Source: Mycobacterium sp. IS-836
GTDB lineage: Bacteria; Actinomycetota; Actinomycetes; Mycobacteriales; Mycobacteriaceae
Direction: 5' to 3'
Length of the DNA: 64,000 nt
Assembly (NCBI RefSeq): GCF_001954275.1
Contig: NZ_MBEU01000010.1
Location: forward strand, 1-64,000
Numbering within the stretch: the stretch's first letter is position 1; each line of letters opens with the position of its first letter. The notes under the pieces are model-generated. The model had not been told where the DNA came from. It made no database searches and worked only from the letters and a program-made list of their open reading frames with translations. A program made the translations under genes and the position numbers. This document shows, piece by piece, positions 37,891-45,496 of this stretch.

Positions 37891-37933
37891 CACGCCACCT
37901 CCAGCCCCATCGCGGAAAGATCTCGGGTTTAGC

Positions 37934-37948
37934 GATGATGTTATTCTC
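37934..37948. promoter_or_regulatory. Partial copy of the GAGAATA/TATTCTC operator before enoyl-CoA hydratase
   Basis: GATGATGTTATTCTC matches the 37413 palindrome at 11 of 15 positions, with a complete right half (TATTCTC). It is 51 bp before the enoyl-CoA hydratase start and 44 bp before the divergent lipoprotein start. Confidence 0.35.
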
Positions 37949-37999
37949 CCGACAAGAGAACGCCAATATCGGCCGTCTTGGTCAAGGGAGCAACGAAGC

Positions 38000-38746
38000 A
38001 TGGTGGACCTCGAGGTCGACGATGGCCTGGCCGTGCTCACCATCGATCGCCCGCACGCACGCAACGCGATCGCGTTGGACACCATGGACCAACTGGAAAA
38101 GGCGCTCGATGCGGCCGCCGGCGCCAGGGCCCTGGTCATCAAGGGCGCCGGCGATCGGGCCTTTGTCTCCGGCGGCGACCTCAAGGAACTGAGCACGCTG
38201 CGCACCGAGGAAGACGCCTCGGCGATGGCGAAGCGGATGCGGTCGATCTGCGACCAACTAGCGGGCTTCCCAGCTCCGGTGATCGCCGCCCTCAACGGCC
38301 ACGCCTTTGGCGGTGGAGCCGAAGTCGCCGTCGCGGCCGACATTCGGGTGGCCGCCGACGACATCAAGATCGCCTTCAATCAGGTGGAGCTGGAAATCAT
38401 GCCGGCCTGGGGCGGCGCCGAGCGATTGGCCGCGCTAGTCGGAAAGGGGAGGGCCCTACTTCTAGCCGGCACCGGCACCATCCTCAGCGCGGTCGAGGCC
38501 GAACGGATTGGCCTGGTGGATCTGGTGTTACCCCGCCAGTCGTTCGACGAGGGCTGGCGATCGGTCGCGAGGTCCCTGGCGCGCCACCCGGCCACCGAGA
38601 TAAAGCGGGTAATCAGCGGAGTTTCGCCCGATGAGGCGATAGCATCCTTTGCACGGCTGTGGGTTGCCGACGCACACTGGCGGGCCGCGGAGCGGGTAAT
38701 GAACCGTAGCGCGACCCCGCCTTCGGGCACCGGAGGAGCGACATGA
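38000..38746 (+). CDS. Enoyl-CoA hydratase/isomerase family (crotonase)
   Basis: A 248-aa crotonase-fold enzyme. Substrate and oxyanion-hole segments are FVSGGDLKEL and ALNGHAFGGGAEVAVAADIRVA; the position of one catalytic glutamate is in VELEIMPAWGGAERLA (I-M-P-A-W-G-G replaces the common L-x-P-G-x-G-G). It probably hydrates or isomerises an enoyl-CoA. AAGGGAG precedes the ATG. The stop overlaps the next gene start (ATGA), an unusual pairing with a secreted protein. Confidence 0.88.
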   Translation: MVDLEVDDGLAVLTIDRPHARNAIALDTMDQLEKALDAAAGARALVIKGAGDRAFVSGGDLKELSTLRTEEDASAMAKRMRSICDQLAGFPAPVIAALNGHAFGGGAEVAVAADIRVAADDIKIAFNQVELEIMPAWGGAERLAALVGKGRALLLAGTGTILSAVEAERIGLVDLVLPRQSFDEGWRSVARSLARHPATEIKRVISGVSPDEAIASFARLWVADAHWRAAERVMNRSATPPSGTGGAT

Positions 38747-39159
38747 CCACCACATACCGGATGTTGGTAGCACTGGCATTAGGCGGTGCTGGTTTACTCC
38801 CGAGCACCGGATCCGCACACGCCGACGACCCGGTCATGCATCACGTGAAGTACACCATCTCCGTCCAGAACCCGATCTACGCCAACATCTATTACATCGA
38901 TCAAGAGCCGCCGATCTTCTCGGACTACAGCCACGATCCCTACCGGTTCACTCCCAACGTCAAAACCGACATCGCCCCGGGTGCGCCGTGGAGCTTCGAA
39001 CTGAACGAAGCGAAACCCGAATACTGGGCCATGGTCGTCGTCAACACCGGCACCGAGCCCGGCACGCCGCAGTTTCATTGCGAGTTGTCGGTGGACGGGA
39101 CTGTCGTGGTGTCCAAGGACGGGCCCAAGGGCGTGCTCTGTTCGATCCGGAACTGGTGA
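38743..39159 (+). CDS. Small secreted protein, MmpS-like fold
   Basis: A 138-aa exported protein with a signal peptide (residues 1-27, ending SAHA|DD). The mature region resembles the extracellular beta-sandwich of MmpS proteins: VKYTISVQN, a GAPWSFELNEA segment, then FHCELSVDGTVVVSKDGPKGVLC with two cysteines likely bonded. Unlike MmpS there is no retained N-terminal anchor or adjacent MmpL. ATGA overlap with the enoyl-CoA hydratase indicates coupling. Its last 85 bases overlap the convergent TetR gene. Confidence 0.7.
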   Translation: MTTTYRMLVALALGGAGLLPSTGSAHADDPVMHHVKYTISVQNPIYANIYYIDQEPPIFSDYSHDPYRFTPNVKTDIAPGAPWSFELNEAKPEYWAMVVVNTGTEPGTPQFHCELSVDGTVVVSKDGPKGVLCSIRNW

Positions 39160-39776
39160 ACCACCCAGTTCGCCGGTATACCCTCGATCGGCTGCGGCTC
39201 GCCCTCCAGGCGGCGCAGGTACCTTTCGACGAGCTCCAAGGTTTCGGCGTGACCGCCGGAAATCCCTACCGCCTGCTCGAGCACCAGAAACCGCGACAGG
39301 CTTGTCATCAGCACCGTCCACACCACCGGCGGCATATCCTCCCGGGACACCCCGTAGCGCTGCAACGCAGACGTCACCGCCTGGCGTTGTTCGTCCCGGA
39401 AACGCTCTGCGTAGTAAGCGATTTCGGCCCGCATCTCCTTGCGGTGATTCGCCAGCGCCATGAATTCCATCGAAATCCGGGTGAAGGCGGGATCGGTGCC
39501 GAACCTCCACAGCGCCCACAGCGGCTGCGGCGATTGCAGCGCTCGCGCCTGGACTTGAAGACCTTCCTCGGCGCGGCGGCGGAAGACCTCGAGGAACAGC
39601 TCCTCCATGGTGCGGAAGTAATAGTGGACCAGCTGCGGTTTGAGCCCGGCCTTGCTCGCCAGCCGGCGCGACGTGACCGCCGCGTACCCCTCTTCCACCA
39701 TCAGCTGCTCGGCCGCGTCGAGCAGCAGGCCGCGGTTCTTCGCGTCCGGCGCCCCGATCCTGCGGGCCGATGTCAT
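39075..39776 (-). CDS. TetR-family regulator (divergent from P450)
   Basis: A 233-aa TetR-type repressor. The N-terminal HTH is LLLDAAEQLMVEEGYAAVTSRRLASKAGLKPQLVHYYF (typical Y-Y/H-Y-F end), followed by an all-helical ligand domain; a proline-rich, unstructured tail follows. The ATG at 39776 gives the normal short N-terminal arm. It is divergent from the P450 gene with a 22-bp dyad in between (39868-39889), so it probably represses the P450 and itself. The last 85 bases overlap the convergent secreted-protein gene. Confidence 0.88.
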   Translation of the reverse strand: MTSARRIGAPDAKNRGLLLDAAEQLMVEEGYAAVTSRRLASKAGLKPQLVHYYFRTMEELFLEVFRRRAEEGLQVQARALQSPQPLWALWRFGTDPAFTRISMEFMALANHRKEMRAEIAYYAERFRDEQRQAVTSALQRYGVSREDMPPVVWTVLMTSLSRFLVLEQAVGISGGHAETLELVERYLRRLEGEPQPIEGIPANWVVHQFRIEQSTPLGPSLDTTTVPSTDNSQ

Positions 39777-39867
39777 GCCGCTGCTCCGTACTCTTTCGCG
39801 CTGCCGTGCCGACCCCACGGATCGTAGCGTGGCGCGGCGTCGTGACCTTGACCCTGACATTACCGCC

Positions 39868-39889
39868 ATGCTAAGCAGGTGCTCAGCAT
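39868..39889. promoter_or_regulatory. TetR operator candidate between TetR and P450
   Basis: ATGCTAAGC-AGGT-GCTCAGCAT is a 22-bp dyad with nine-base arms and one mismatch, of the form GCTNAGC. It lies 92 bp before the TetR start and 71 bp before the P450 start in the 183-bp divergent region. Confidence 0.6.
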
Positions 39890-39959
39890 ATTTTCGGTTC
39901 CGAAATCGGGCGGCGCCACCGCTTGCCGCCGAACACCCAGCCCAGGGGGACGCAATCCG

Positions 39960-41252
39960 ATGAGCGACTACGAGTCGATTGACTTCTTCACCGATCAGTC
40001 ACTGGTCCCCGATCCGCACCCGTACTTCGACTACCTGCGCAGCCAAAATCCGGTGCTGCGGCTGCCCCACCACGGGGTCGTCGCCGTCACGGGATACGAA
40101 GAAGCCTGCGAGGTCTACAAGGACCCCGAGACGTTCTCGAACATCGTCGCGCTCGGCGGCCCGTTTCCCCCGCTGCCCTTCCAGCCCGAGGGTGAGGACA
40201 TCAGCCCGCAAATCGACCAGCACCGCAGTTATTTTCCGATGTTCGAGCACATGGTCACCATGGATCCACCGGATCACACCCGGGCCCGATCGGTGCTGAG
40301 CAAGCTGCTGACCCCGAGCCGGCTGAAGCACAACGAGGAGTTCATGTGGCGCCTCGCCGACCGTCAGCTCGACGAGTTCCTCAGCAACGGTGAGTGCGAG
40401 TTCATCGGCGAATATTCCAAGCCGTTCGCCACGTTGGTGATCGCCGACCTGCTCGGCGTTCCCGAGGAGGACCACAAGGAGTTCCGCTCTGTGCTCGGTG
40501 CCGATAAACCCGGCCGGGTCGGGGCGCTGGACCACGAGTCGGTCGGCATTAACCCGCTGGAGTGGCTCGACGACAAGTTCTGCTCCTACATCGAGGACCG
40601 GCGGCGCGAACCGCGCAACGACGTGCTGACCTCCCTCGCGTCCGCGAAGTATCCGGACGGATCTACGCCGGAGGTCATCGAGGTGGTTCGTTCGGCAACC
40701 TTCCTCTTTGCCGCGGGGCAGGAGACCACCGCCAAGCTACTCAGTGCGGCGCTGCACGTGCTCGGCGAGCGGCCGGACATACAGCAACAGCTGCGCGACG
40801 ACCGCAGCCTGATCCCCGGGTTCATCGAGGAATCGCTGCGCATGGAGAGCCCGGTGAAGAGCGACTCGCGGCTGGCCCGCAGGGCCACCAGCATTGGTGG
40901 AGTCGACATACCCGCCGGCACCGTCGTGATGGTGCTGCCGGGCGCCGCAAACCGTGACCCACGCCGGTTCGAAAACCCGCACGAGTTCGACCTCCGCCGC
41001 AAGAACGTCCGTGAGCACATGGCCTTCGCCCGCGGCGTCCACTCCTGCCCGGGCGGACCGCTCGCCCGGGTGGAGGGCCGCGTCTCGATCGAGCGCTTGC
41101 TGGATCGGATGTCCCACATCGAGATTGACGAAGCCCACCACGGGCCGAGCGCCGATCGCCGCTATACCTACGAGCCGACGTATATCCTGCGCGGCCTGAG
41201 CGAACTGCACCTGACGTTCACGACGGCCGATTCGGTGGCGCCCGTCGGCTGA
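39960..41252 (+). CDS. Cytochrome P450
   Basis: A 430-aa soluble P450. The I-helix oxygen motif is AGQETT (about residues 252-257), the ExxR motif is EESLR, and the heme ligand is Cys363 in FARGVHSCPGGPLAR, where Arg replaces the usual second-position Gly of FGxGxHxC. The ATG at 39960 starts MSDYESIDFF. No ferredoxin or reductase gene is adjacent; the ferredoxin at 61285 could serve it. Substrate unknown; neighbours suggest lipid or terpenoid catabolism. Confidence 0.92.
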   Translation: MSDYESIDFFTDQSLVPDPHPYFDYLRSQNPVLRLPHHGVVAVTGYEEACEVYKDPETFSNIVALGGPFPPLPFQPEGEDISPQIDQHRSYFPMFEHMVTMDPPDHTRARSVLSKLLTPSRLKHNEEFMWRLADRQLDEFLSNGECEFIGEYSKPFATLVIADLLGVPEEDHKEFRSVLGADKPGRVGALDHESVGINPLEWLDDKFCSYIEDRRREPRNDVLTSLASAKYPDGSTPEVIEVVRSATFLFAAGQETTAKLLSAALHVLGERPDIQQQLRDDRSLIPGFIEESLRMESPVKSDSRLARRATSIGGVDIPAGTVVMVLPGAANRDPRRFENPHEFDLRRKNVREHMAFARGVHSCPGGPLARVEGRVSIERLLDRMSHIEIDEAHHGPSADRRYTYEPTYILRGLSELHLTFTTADSVAPVG

Positions 41253-41255
41253 GAA

Positions 41256-41537
41256 CTACCCGACCTGCATGCCGATGAAGTAGCAGGCGAGCATGCTTGC
41301 CGCGATGAGCACGACCCAGGCGTCGGTCAGGCGGCCCAGCAAGACCGGAGCCTGACGCACCTCCATGAACTCCCGAAAGATGATGCGCACCTTTACGACT
41401 GCGATCACGATCACGGCCGACGTGACCACGGCGCTGGCGCTGTTCGATCGATCGGCATGGTCTATCCAGAGATAGCCCAGCGTGAGCGCGGCCAGCACCA
41501 GCCAGACGATCAGAAGCCGCTTGTTGAATTTGATCAC
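41256..41537 (-). CDS. COX IV/NorF-like small membrane protein
   Basis: A 93-aa protein with three hydrophobic segments (about 8-24, 35-52 and 69-90), with a short K/R-rich loop between the second and third segments (VKVRIIFREFMEVRQAP), as in prokaryotic COX subunit IV proteins. It starts at GTG, three bases after the COX III-like gene. Last gene of a four-gene membrane operon. These small subunits lack cofactors and stabilise oxidase or reductase complexes. Confidence 0.78.
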   Translation of the reverse strand: MIKFNKRLLIVWLVLAALTLGYLWIDHADRSNSASAVVTSAVIVIAVVKVRIIFREFMEVRQAPVLLGRLTDAWVVLIAASMLACYFIGMQVG

Positions 41538-41540
41538 CGA

Positions 41541-42131
41541 TCACCTCACCACGTACAGCAACGCAAAGATGAGCACCCAGAGGAAATCGACGGTGTGCCA
41601 ATAGGTGGCACATGTTTCGACAAGTTCCTGCGACCCCTGGGATTTCGGCGCCGCCGGGCCGCGAAGTTGGTAGACGATGACACCCAGCACGACGAAGCCG
41701 ATCAGCAGGTGCACAAAATGGATCCCGGTGAGGAAGAAGTAGTAGGTGAAGAAGTCGTTGCTGTCCAAGCCATTTCCCATGCCGACCAGCCGGGCCCACT
41801 CAAACACCTTGGAAAACAGGAAGACCGCAGCCAACGCTGCGGTGATATAGACGTCCCTGAGCGCCGCTCGATACGCGCCGGCGCGAGAGGACTGAACGCA
41901 GCGCGCCACCGACCACGAGCTCAGCAGCAACACCAGGGTGTTGAAAACCCCGATCCGTAGGTCCAGGTGAGCCTGGGAGTGCAGGAAAAGCTCGGGGCTT
42001 CGGGCGCGATAGAACAGGTAGAAGCCGAAATACCCGGTGAAGACCAACGTCTCGAACAACACGAACGCCCACATGTCGGGCTGGCCGGGCACGAATCTGG
42101 CCCGCTTGTCCTTATCGGCGACGTCGGTCAT
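41541..42131 (-). CDS. Cytochrome c oxidase subunit III/NorE-like membrane protein
   Basis: A 196-aa, five-span member of the heme-copper oxidase subunit III family, in the short NorE form. Characteristic segments are DMWAFVLFETLVFTGYFGFYL, FNTLVLLLSSWSVAR and the C-terminal TYWHTVDFLWVLIFALLYVVR (H-x-V-D-x-x-W). The subunit holds no metal. No subunit I or II, and no norB/norC, is present in the window. The ATG overlaps the stop of the upstream multi-span gene (ATGA), so it belongs to the operon at 41256-43725. Confidence 0.87.
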   Translation of the reverse strand: MTDVADKDKRARFVPGQPDMWAFVLFETLVFTGYFGFYLFYRARSPELFLHSQAHLDLRIGVFNTLVLLLSSWSVARCVQSSRAGAYRAALRDVYITAALAAVFLFSKVFEWARLVGMGNGLDSNDFFTYYFFLTGIHFVHLLIGFVVLGVIVYQLRGPAAPKSQGSQELVETCATYWHTVDFLWVLIFALLYVVR

Positions 42132-42943
42132 TGCGCGGTCGCCCTCTTCCGGGAGAGGTCGGGCAGTGGCCCGGCACCGAAGTCTTCACGTTGGATCATC
42201 CGAAAGAGCATGACGATGAAAGTGACTTGATAGACGCCGAACACGACCATGTCCAACCACCAAGCGATTTGGCCATTCCATGCCAGCACGCCACGCCGGA
42301 AGATCCAGCACGGTGCTACGACAACCTCGGTGAGCGCGTTGCACAGATTGAGATAGCCGAACCACTTGGGAAACACCCGATTCTGGTCGAGCAGAATCGC
42401 CAGCATCCAGATCAGCGAACCGATCAGGAACACTCCCATGGTTCCGTCGAAAGACAGGAAGGCGAAATCGTAGAGCCAGCCGACCGCTTCGGGGTCTCGC
42501 TCAGGTCGAAGCGTCGCGACGATCAACGCGATACAGAGCAGCAGCATGCCGGGAATCGCACTGAGCGAGTAAATGAGCAGGTAGGAATAGCCGAACGCGC
42601 GGCTGACCGACATGCGTCGCATCGAATACGCGATCAGCGCATTGTTCACCGCGGTCATGCCCGTGACCGCGAAGATGATGCCAAAGCCGATCGGTATCCC
42701 GAGGTGGCGTTCGTGGAACCAATGAACCTGGGTCGCTAGGTCCCACGTCGGCTGCGGCGGCGGCTGAACTTGCGCCACGATGAAGAACACCGGGAAGAAC
42801 AAGTTGTAAAAGACGATGAGCGTTGTCCACGCCAACCACAGCTCGCGCTTGGGACCGTGCCGCAAGTGCCAGGCGATCCGACGATGCAGCGGGCCCGCAG
42901 GTGGTGTGGCCGTGGATTCCTGCGGTGTCAGCACCGCGCTCAT
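42128..42943 (-). CDS. Multi-span membrane protein, paralogue A of the oxidase-like module
   Basis: A 271-aa membrane protein of unknown function with about seven hydrophobic segments. It aligns along its whole length with the product of the next gene upstream (42940-43725): both have LRPERxPE followed by a D-(F/W)-x-x-x-x-x-D/T block, then GxLIWxLAI, (F/Y)xNLxxAxxxVxAP and a G-(P/V)-LAW(D/N)G segment. The ATG at 42943 overlaps the upstream stop and its stop overlaps the COX III-like start. No cofactor motif such as CxxCH or a clear metal site is seen. Confidence 0.72.
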   Translation of the reverse strand: MSAVLTPQESTATPPAGPLHRRIAWHLRHGPKRELWLAWTTLIVFYNLFFPVFFIVAQVQPPPQPTWDLATQVHWFHERHLGIPIGFGIIFAVTGMTAVNNALIAYSMRRMSVSRAFGYSYLLIYSLSAIPGMLLLCIALIVATLRPERDPEAVGWLYDFAFLSFDGTMGVFLIGSLIWMLAILLDQNRVFPKWFGYLNLCNALTEVVVAPCWIFRRGVLAWNGQIAWWLDMVVFGVYQVTFIVMLFRMIQREDFGAGPLPDLSRKRATAQ

Positions 42944-43725
42944 GCGGAGACCAATTCTTCGCCACGCCGCCGATACTCCGCGCGCTCGCGATAGACGGCT
43001 TGCCCCAGAACAACGCCCATCACGACGATCCAGACCGCAATGGCAACGTTTTTCACCCAAAAGGACAGAAGTCCATCCCAGGCGAGGGGCCCGGTCAGGG
43101 TCACGCCCACGAACGCGGCCGGGACTAGCGCGGCGGCCACCAGAAGGTTGAAGTGGGCCACCCAACGCTGAAATATCGGGTGCGGCTGGTCGTCGAAATA
43201 GATTGCCACGGCGAGGATCACGCTTTGCCCGATCAGAAAGGGGACCACGATGGTGAAGGTGATCCAGCCGAAATCGTTGAGCAATTGAGTCAACTCGGGA
43301 CTGCGCTCTGGGCGAAAGGCGGCCAACAGCCAGCAGACGTTGGCGACGAGGAACAGGGTGGGACCGCCTGCCACACAGCCCAGCATCGCGTAGGAGAAGA
43401 TCGGCGTGCGATGGGCCATCCTGCGGATCTGCATCACGATCAGGGTCAGAATCGGGACGAGACACACCCCGAACCAGTTGAACACGATCATGCTGTAGCG
43501 GATCTGCGGGAGGTGGGCGGGATCGCGGTAGAACGCGGCGACCTGCTCGGCCGTCATGCTGGGTGACATCGGCGGATTGAAGCCCGGAAACAGAAGAAAG
43601 CAGGCAACAAAAATGATCACCGTCACCGGCAACGTCCAGAGCAGGATCAGCTCGCCGTCGGTACGGCGCAGCGCTGCTCGCGGAGATCCCCGGTCTGGTC
43701 CCTCGTTCCCGCCGATGTCGGACAT
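42940..43725 (-). CDS. Multi-span membrane protein, paralogue B of the oxidase-like module
   Basis: A 261-aa membrane protein with about seven hydrophobic segments, first gene of the four-gene operon. The shared block with paralogue A is AAFRPERSPELTQLLNDFGWITF plus the C-terminal GPLAWDGLLSFW stretch, where the breaks in similarity fall in loops. The ATG at 43725 follows GGGAGGAG. It is divergent from a TetR gene; a perfect 26-bp palindrome starts 49 bp upstream of its start. Function unknown. Confidence 0.72.
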   Translation of the reverse strand: MSDIGGNEGPDRGSPRAALRRTDGELILLWTLPVTVIIFVACFLLFPGFNPPMSPSMTAEQVAAFYRDPAHLPQIRYSMIVFNWFGVCLVPILTLIVMQIRRMAHRTPIFSYAMLGCVAGGPTLFLVANVCWLLAAFRPERSPELTQLLNDFGWITFTIVVPFLIGQSVILAVAIYFDDQPHPIFQRWVAHFNLLVAAALVPAAFVGVTLTGPLAWDGLLSFWVKNVAIAVWIVVMGVVLGQAVYRERAEYRRRGEELVSA

Positions 43726-43773
43726 CGTTGGCTCCTCCCGCCACGAAATCGCGTGGCCCACTCGGCTCGTCAG

Positions 43774-43799
43774 CGAAGCTAGCCGATCGGCTAGCTTCG
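43774..43799. promoter_or_regulatory. Perfect 26-bp palindrome, TetR operator 1
   Basis: The left arm CGAAGCTAGCCGA is followed directly by its exact reverse complement TCGGCTAGCTTCG. It lies in the 103-bp region between the membrane operon and the divergent TetR gene. Its core TAGCCGATCGGCTA recurs intact 25 bp downstream (43805-43818), centre to centre, on the same helix face region. Confidence 0.85.
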
Positions 43800-43804
43800 G
43801 TCAA

Positions 43805-43818
43805 TAGCCGATCGGCTA
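43805..43818. promoter_or_regulatory. 14-bp palindrome, TetR operator 2
   Basis: TAGCCGATCGGCTA repeats the core of operator 1. It abuts the likely -10 element of the TetR gene, overlapping its first two bases, which would allow direct autorepression. Confidence 0.82.
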
Positions 43819-43822
43819 GTCT
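43817..43822 (+). promoter_or_regulatory. Leaderless -10 element of the TetR gene
   Basis: TAGTCT (TANNNT) ends six bases before the GTG at 43829, with no Shine-Dalgarno sequence, the layout of a mycobacterial leaderless promoter. The second palindrome overlaps it. Confidence 0.55.
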
Positions 43823-43828
43823 CGTCGT

Positions 43829-44422
43829 GTGAGGACAGCACGACAGGCGGTCACCGACGGCGAGCTGAGGATCGTCCAGCACAGCCCCGCCCGCACGCGC
43901 GTACTCGATGCCGCCCTGGAGTTGATCGCCGAGCACGGCGCCAGCGGTACGTCGCTGCAGATGATCGCCGATGCCGTCGGGATCACGAAAGCCGCTGTCT
44001 ACCACCAATTCCGGACCAAGGACCAGATCGTGCTCGCGGTCTCCGAGCGCGAATTCAGCCGACTGCTCCCGGCGCTCGAGGAAGCGGAAGCGCACGGCGA
44101 CGGGTCCGAGGCCCGCGACGCGCTGTTGGTTCGCATGGTCGAGATGGCCGTTCGCGATCGCCGGCTGGTGCGCACGCTGCAGTTCGATCCCGTGGTGGTT
44201 CGGCTACTGGCCGAACACGAACCGCTGCGACGCTTCATGGACCGCGTGTATCGAGTGTTACTCAGCGATGCCGGTCTGGACGGACGGATCGAGGCGGCCA
44301 TGTTCTCGGGCGCGATCAGCAGCGCGGTGATGCACCCGCTGGTCGCCGATATCGATGACAAGACGCTGATCGATCGGCTTACCGACCTCAGCCGGCGACT
44401 ACTCGGCCTGCATCAGCAATGA
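43829..44422 (+). CDS. TetR-family regulator of the oxidase-like module
   Basis: A 197-aa TetR-type regulator. The HTH segment is RVLDAALELIAEHGASGTSLQMIADAVGITKAAVYHQFRTKDQIV, very typical; the helical C-terminal domain carries no recognisable ligand motif. It is divergent from the four-gene membrane operon and separated from it by two palindromes with the same core, so it almost certainly controls that operon and itself. It starts at GTG 43829, right after a TANNNT promoter. Confidence 0.9.
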   Translation: MRTARQAVTDGELRIVQHSPARTRVLDAALELIAEHGASGTSLQMIADAVGITKAAVYHQFRTKDQIVLAVSEREFSRLLPALEEAEAHGDGSEARDALLVRMVEMAVRDRRLVRTLQFDPVVVRLLAEHEPLRRFMDRVYRVLLSDAGLDGRIEAAMFSGAISSAVMHPLVADIDDKTLIDRLTDLSRRLLGLHQQ

Positions 44423-44432
44423 AACAGCGCGA

Positions 44433-44834
44433 CTACGTGTCGCCGCGCACCCAGCTCGTTATGCCGTCATGGCCTACGCAGACGAGAAAGAGGCCATCGG
44501 GCGCCTGCGCGACGTAGTTCAGGTACTCGTGACAGTCGGCGCCCTCGTCCTTGACTCCCGCCATCGGAGGTGAGCGGAACCAGCGGGGCTGGTATCTCCT
44601 CGGCGAGCCGCAGAACATCAGCCGCCCGGGCTCTGAGGCGAAGGAGACGTAATAGTCCGCGGTCCCGAATGCGTAATAGGTGGTGTTGTCGCACGGCGCG
44701 CCCAGGACCTGATGCGCCATGATGCCCGGAGTGCAGGCGGGGTAGTCGCACACCGTCGGCCCCGCGGAGACGGGCGGCGCCGCCAGGAGGCCGGCACCGA
44801 GCAACGCAGCAACCAGCGCCACGATCGATCGCAC
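44433..44834 (-). CDS. Small secreted cysteine-containing protein
   Basis: A 133-aa exported protein with a clear signal peptide (RSIVALVAALLGAGLLAAPPVSA|GP) and a mature domain with six cysteines (CDYPAC, APC, MFCG, DCHEY, FLVCVG), so it is probably disulfide-bonded. No family is recognised with confidence; similar short secreted proteins are common in mycobacteria. GTG at 44834 gives a standard signal peptide; GTG at 44852 would add six residues. Convergent with the TetR gene (10-base gap). Confidence 0.65.
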   Translation of the reverse strand: MRSIVALVAALLGAGLLAAPPVSAGPTVCDYPACTPGIMAHQVLGAPCDNTTYYAFGTADYYVSFASEPGRLMFCGSPRRYQPRWFRSPPMAGVKDEGADCHEYLNYVAQAPDGLFLVCVGHDGITSWVRGDT

Positions 44835-44921
44835 CCCATTACTTTGCCACACCCGAAAAGGACTGGAAAGAAAATTCTCCTGATTGGAGAAGATGATTGT
44901 GGGGCTCGGTTGACGCCCGCG

Positions 44922-45272
44922 TCAACGCCCTTGCCCGCGCGGCTGGTTGGCCACAAAACAACGCACTCGGGTAGCGGCATCGCCCGGCGCGACTCCCATG
45001 TCCACCAATCGCTGGACTATTTGGGCAGAGGGAACACCACCATCGAAATCGTGCTGGATCACATAAACGCTCGGAAACCAAACTTCTGCATTTACCCCCG
45101 GCGGCGGCGGCTTAGTGTCGCCGCCTACGCAACTTACGTAACCATCGATCCCAGTGTCAGCGTGGGCAGACGGCACCCCCATCAGCACGCCCGGGGCGAT
45201 GAGCGAGACGGCGATGGCCATGCCGACCACCGCGGTAACTCGCTGACCGGTGCCGAAATTGGGGATCCGCAT
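44922..45272 (-). CDS. Small secreted protein (DUF732-like)
   Basis: A 116-aa exported protein. The signal peptide spans residues 1-38 and ends PSAHA|DT. The mature part has a cysteine early (YVSC) and one near the C-terminus (VRCFV), with a helical segment PSAQIVQRLVDMGVAPGDAATRVRC that resembles the DUF732 pattern of small mycobacterial secreted proteins. GGGAGAAG stands before the ATG at 45272. It is divergent from the Mce-associated genes across 224 bp. Function unknown. Confidence 0.6.
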   Translation of the reverse strand: MRIPNFGTGQRVTAVVGMAIAVSLIAPGVLMGVPSAHADTGIDGYVSCVGGDTKPPPPGVNAEVWFPSVYVIQHDFDGGVPSAQIVQRLVDMGVAPGDAATRVRCFVANQPRGQGR

Positions 45273-45496
45273 CGTAATCTTCTCCCAATACGTCATGTAG
45301 CCAACATGGTCGCTTCACGCTACTCGCTTTCAAACGGACCCACTAGCGATTGCCTCGGCACCAACCGATGTGCGCGCGCAACGACCCGAACGCTCTTCGC
45401 CCCTTGGCAAGGGGTACATTTCCGCAGGTAAGAGGCCGCGCGGCAGGCGCCCGATGACGGGATTCAGCGCAGGCCCAAGTGATAAGCTACTGCTCC

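Noticed and set aside
42128..44095. One 655-aa membrane protein covering the whole region
   Set aside because: The frame upstream of 42943 is an antisense or out-of-frame shadow over paralogue B and the TetR gene; the true start has an ATGA overlap and a normal N-terminus.
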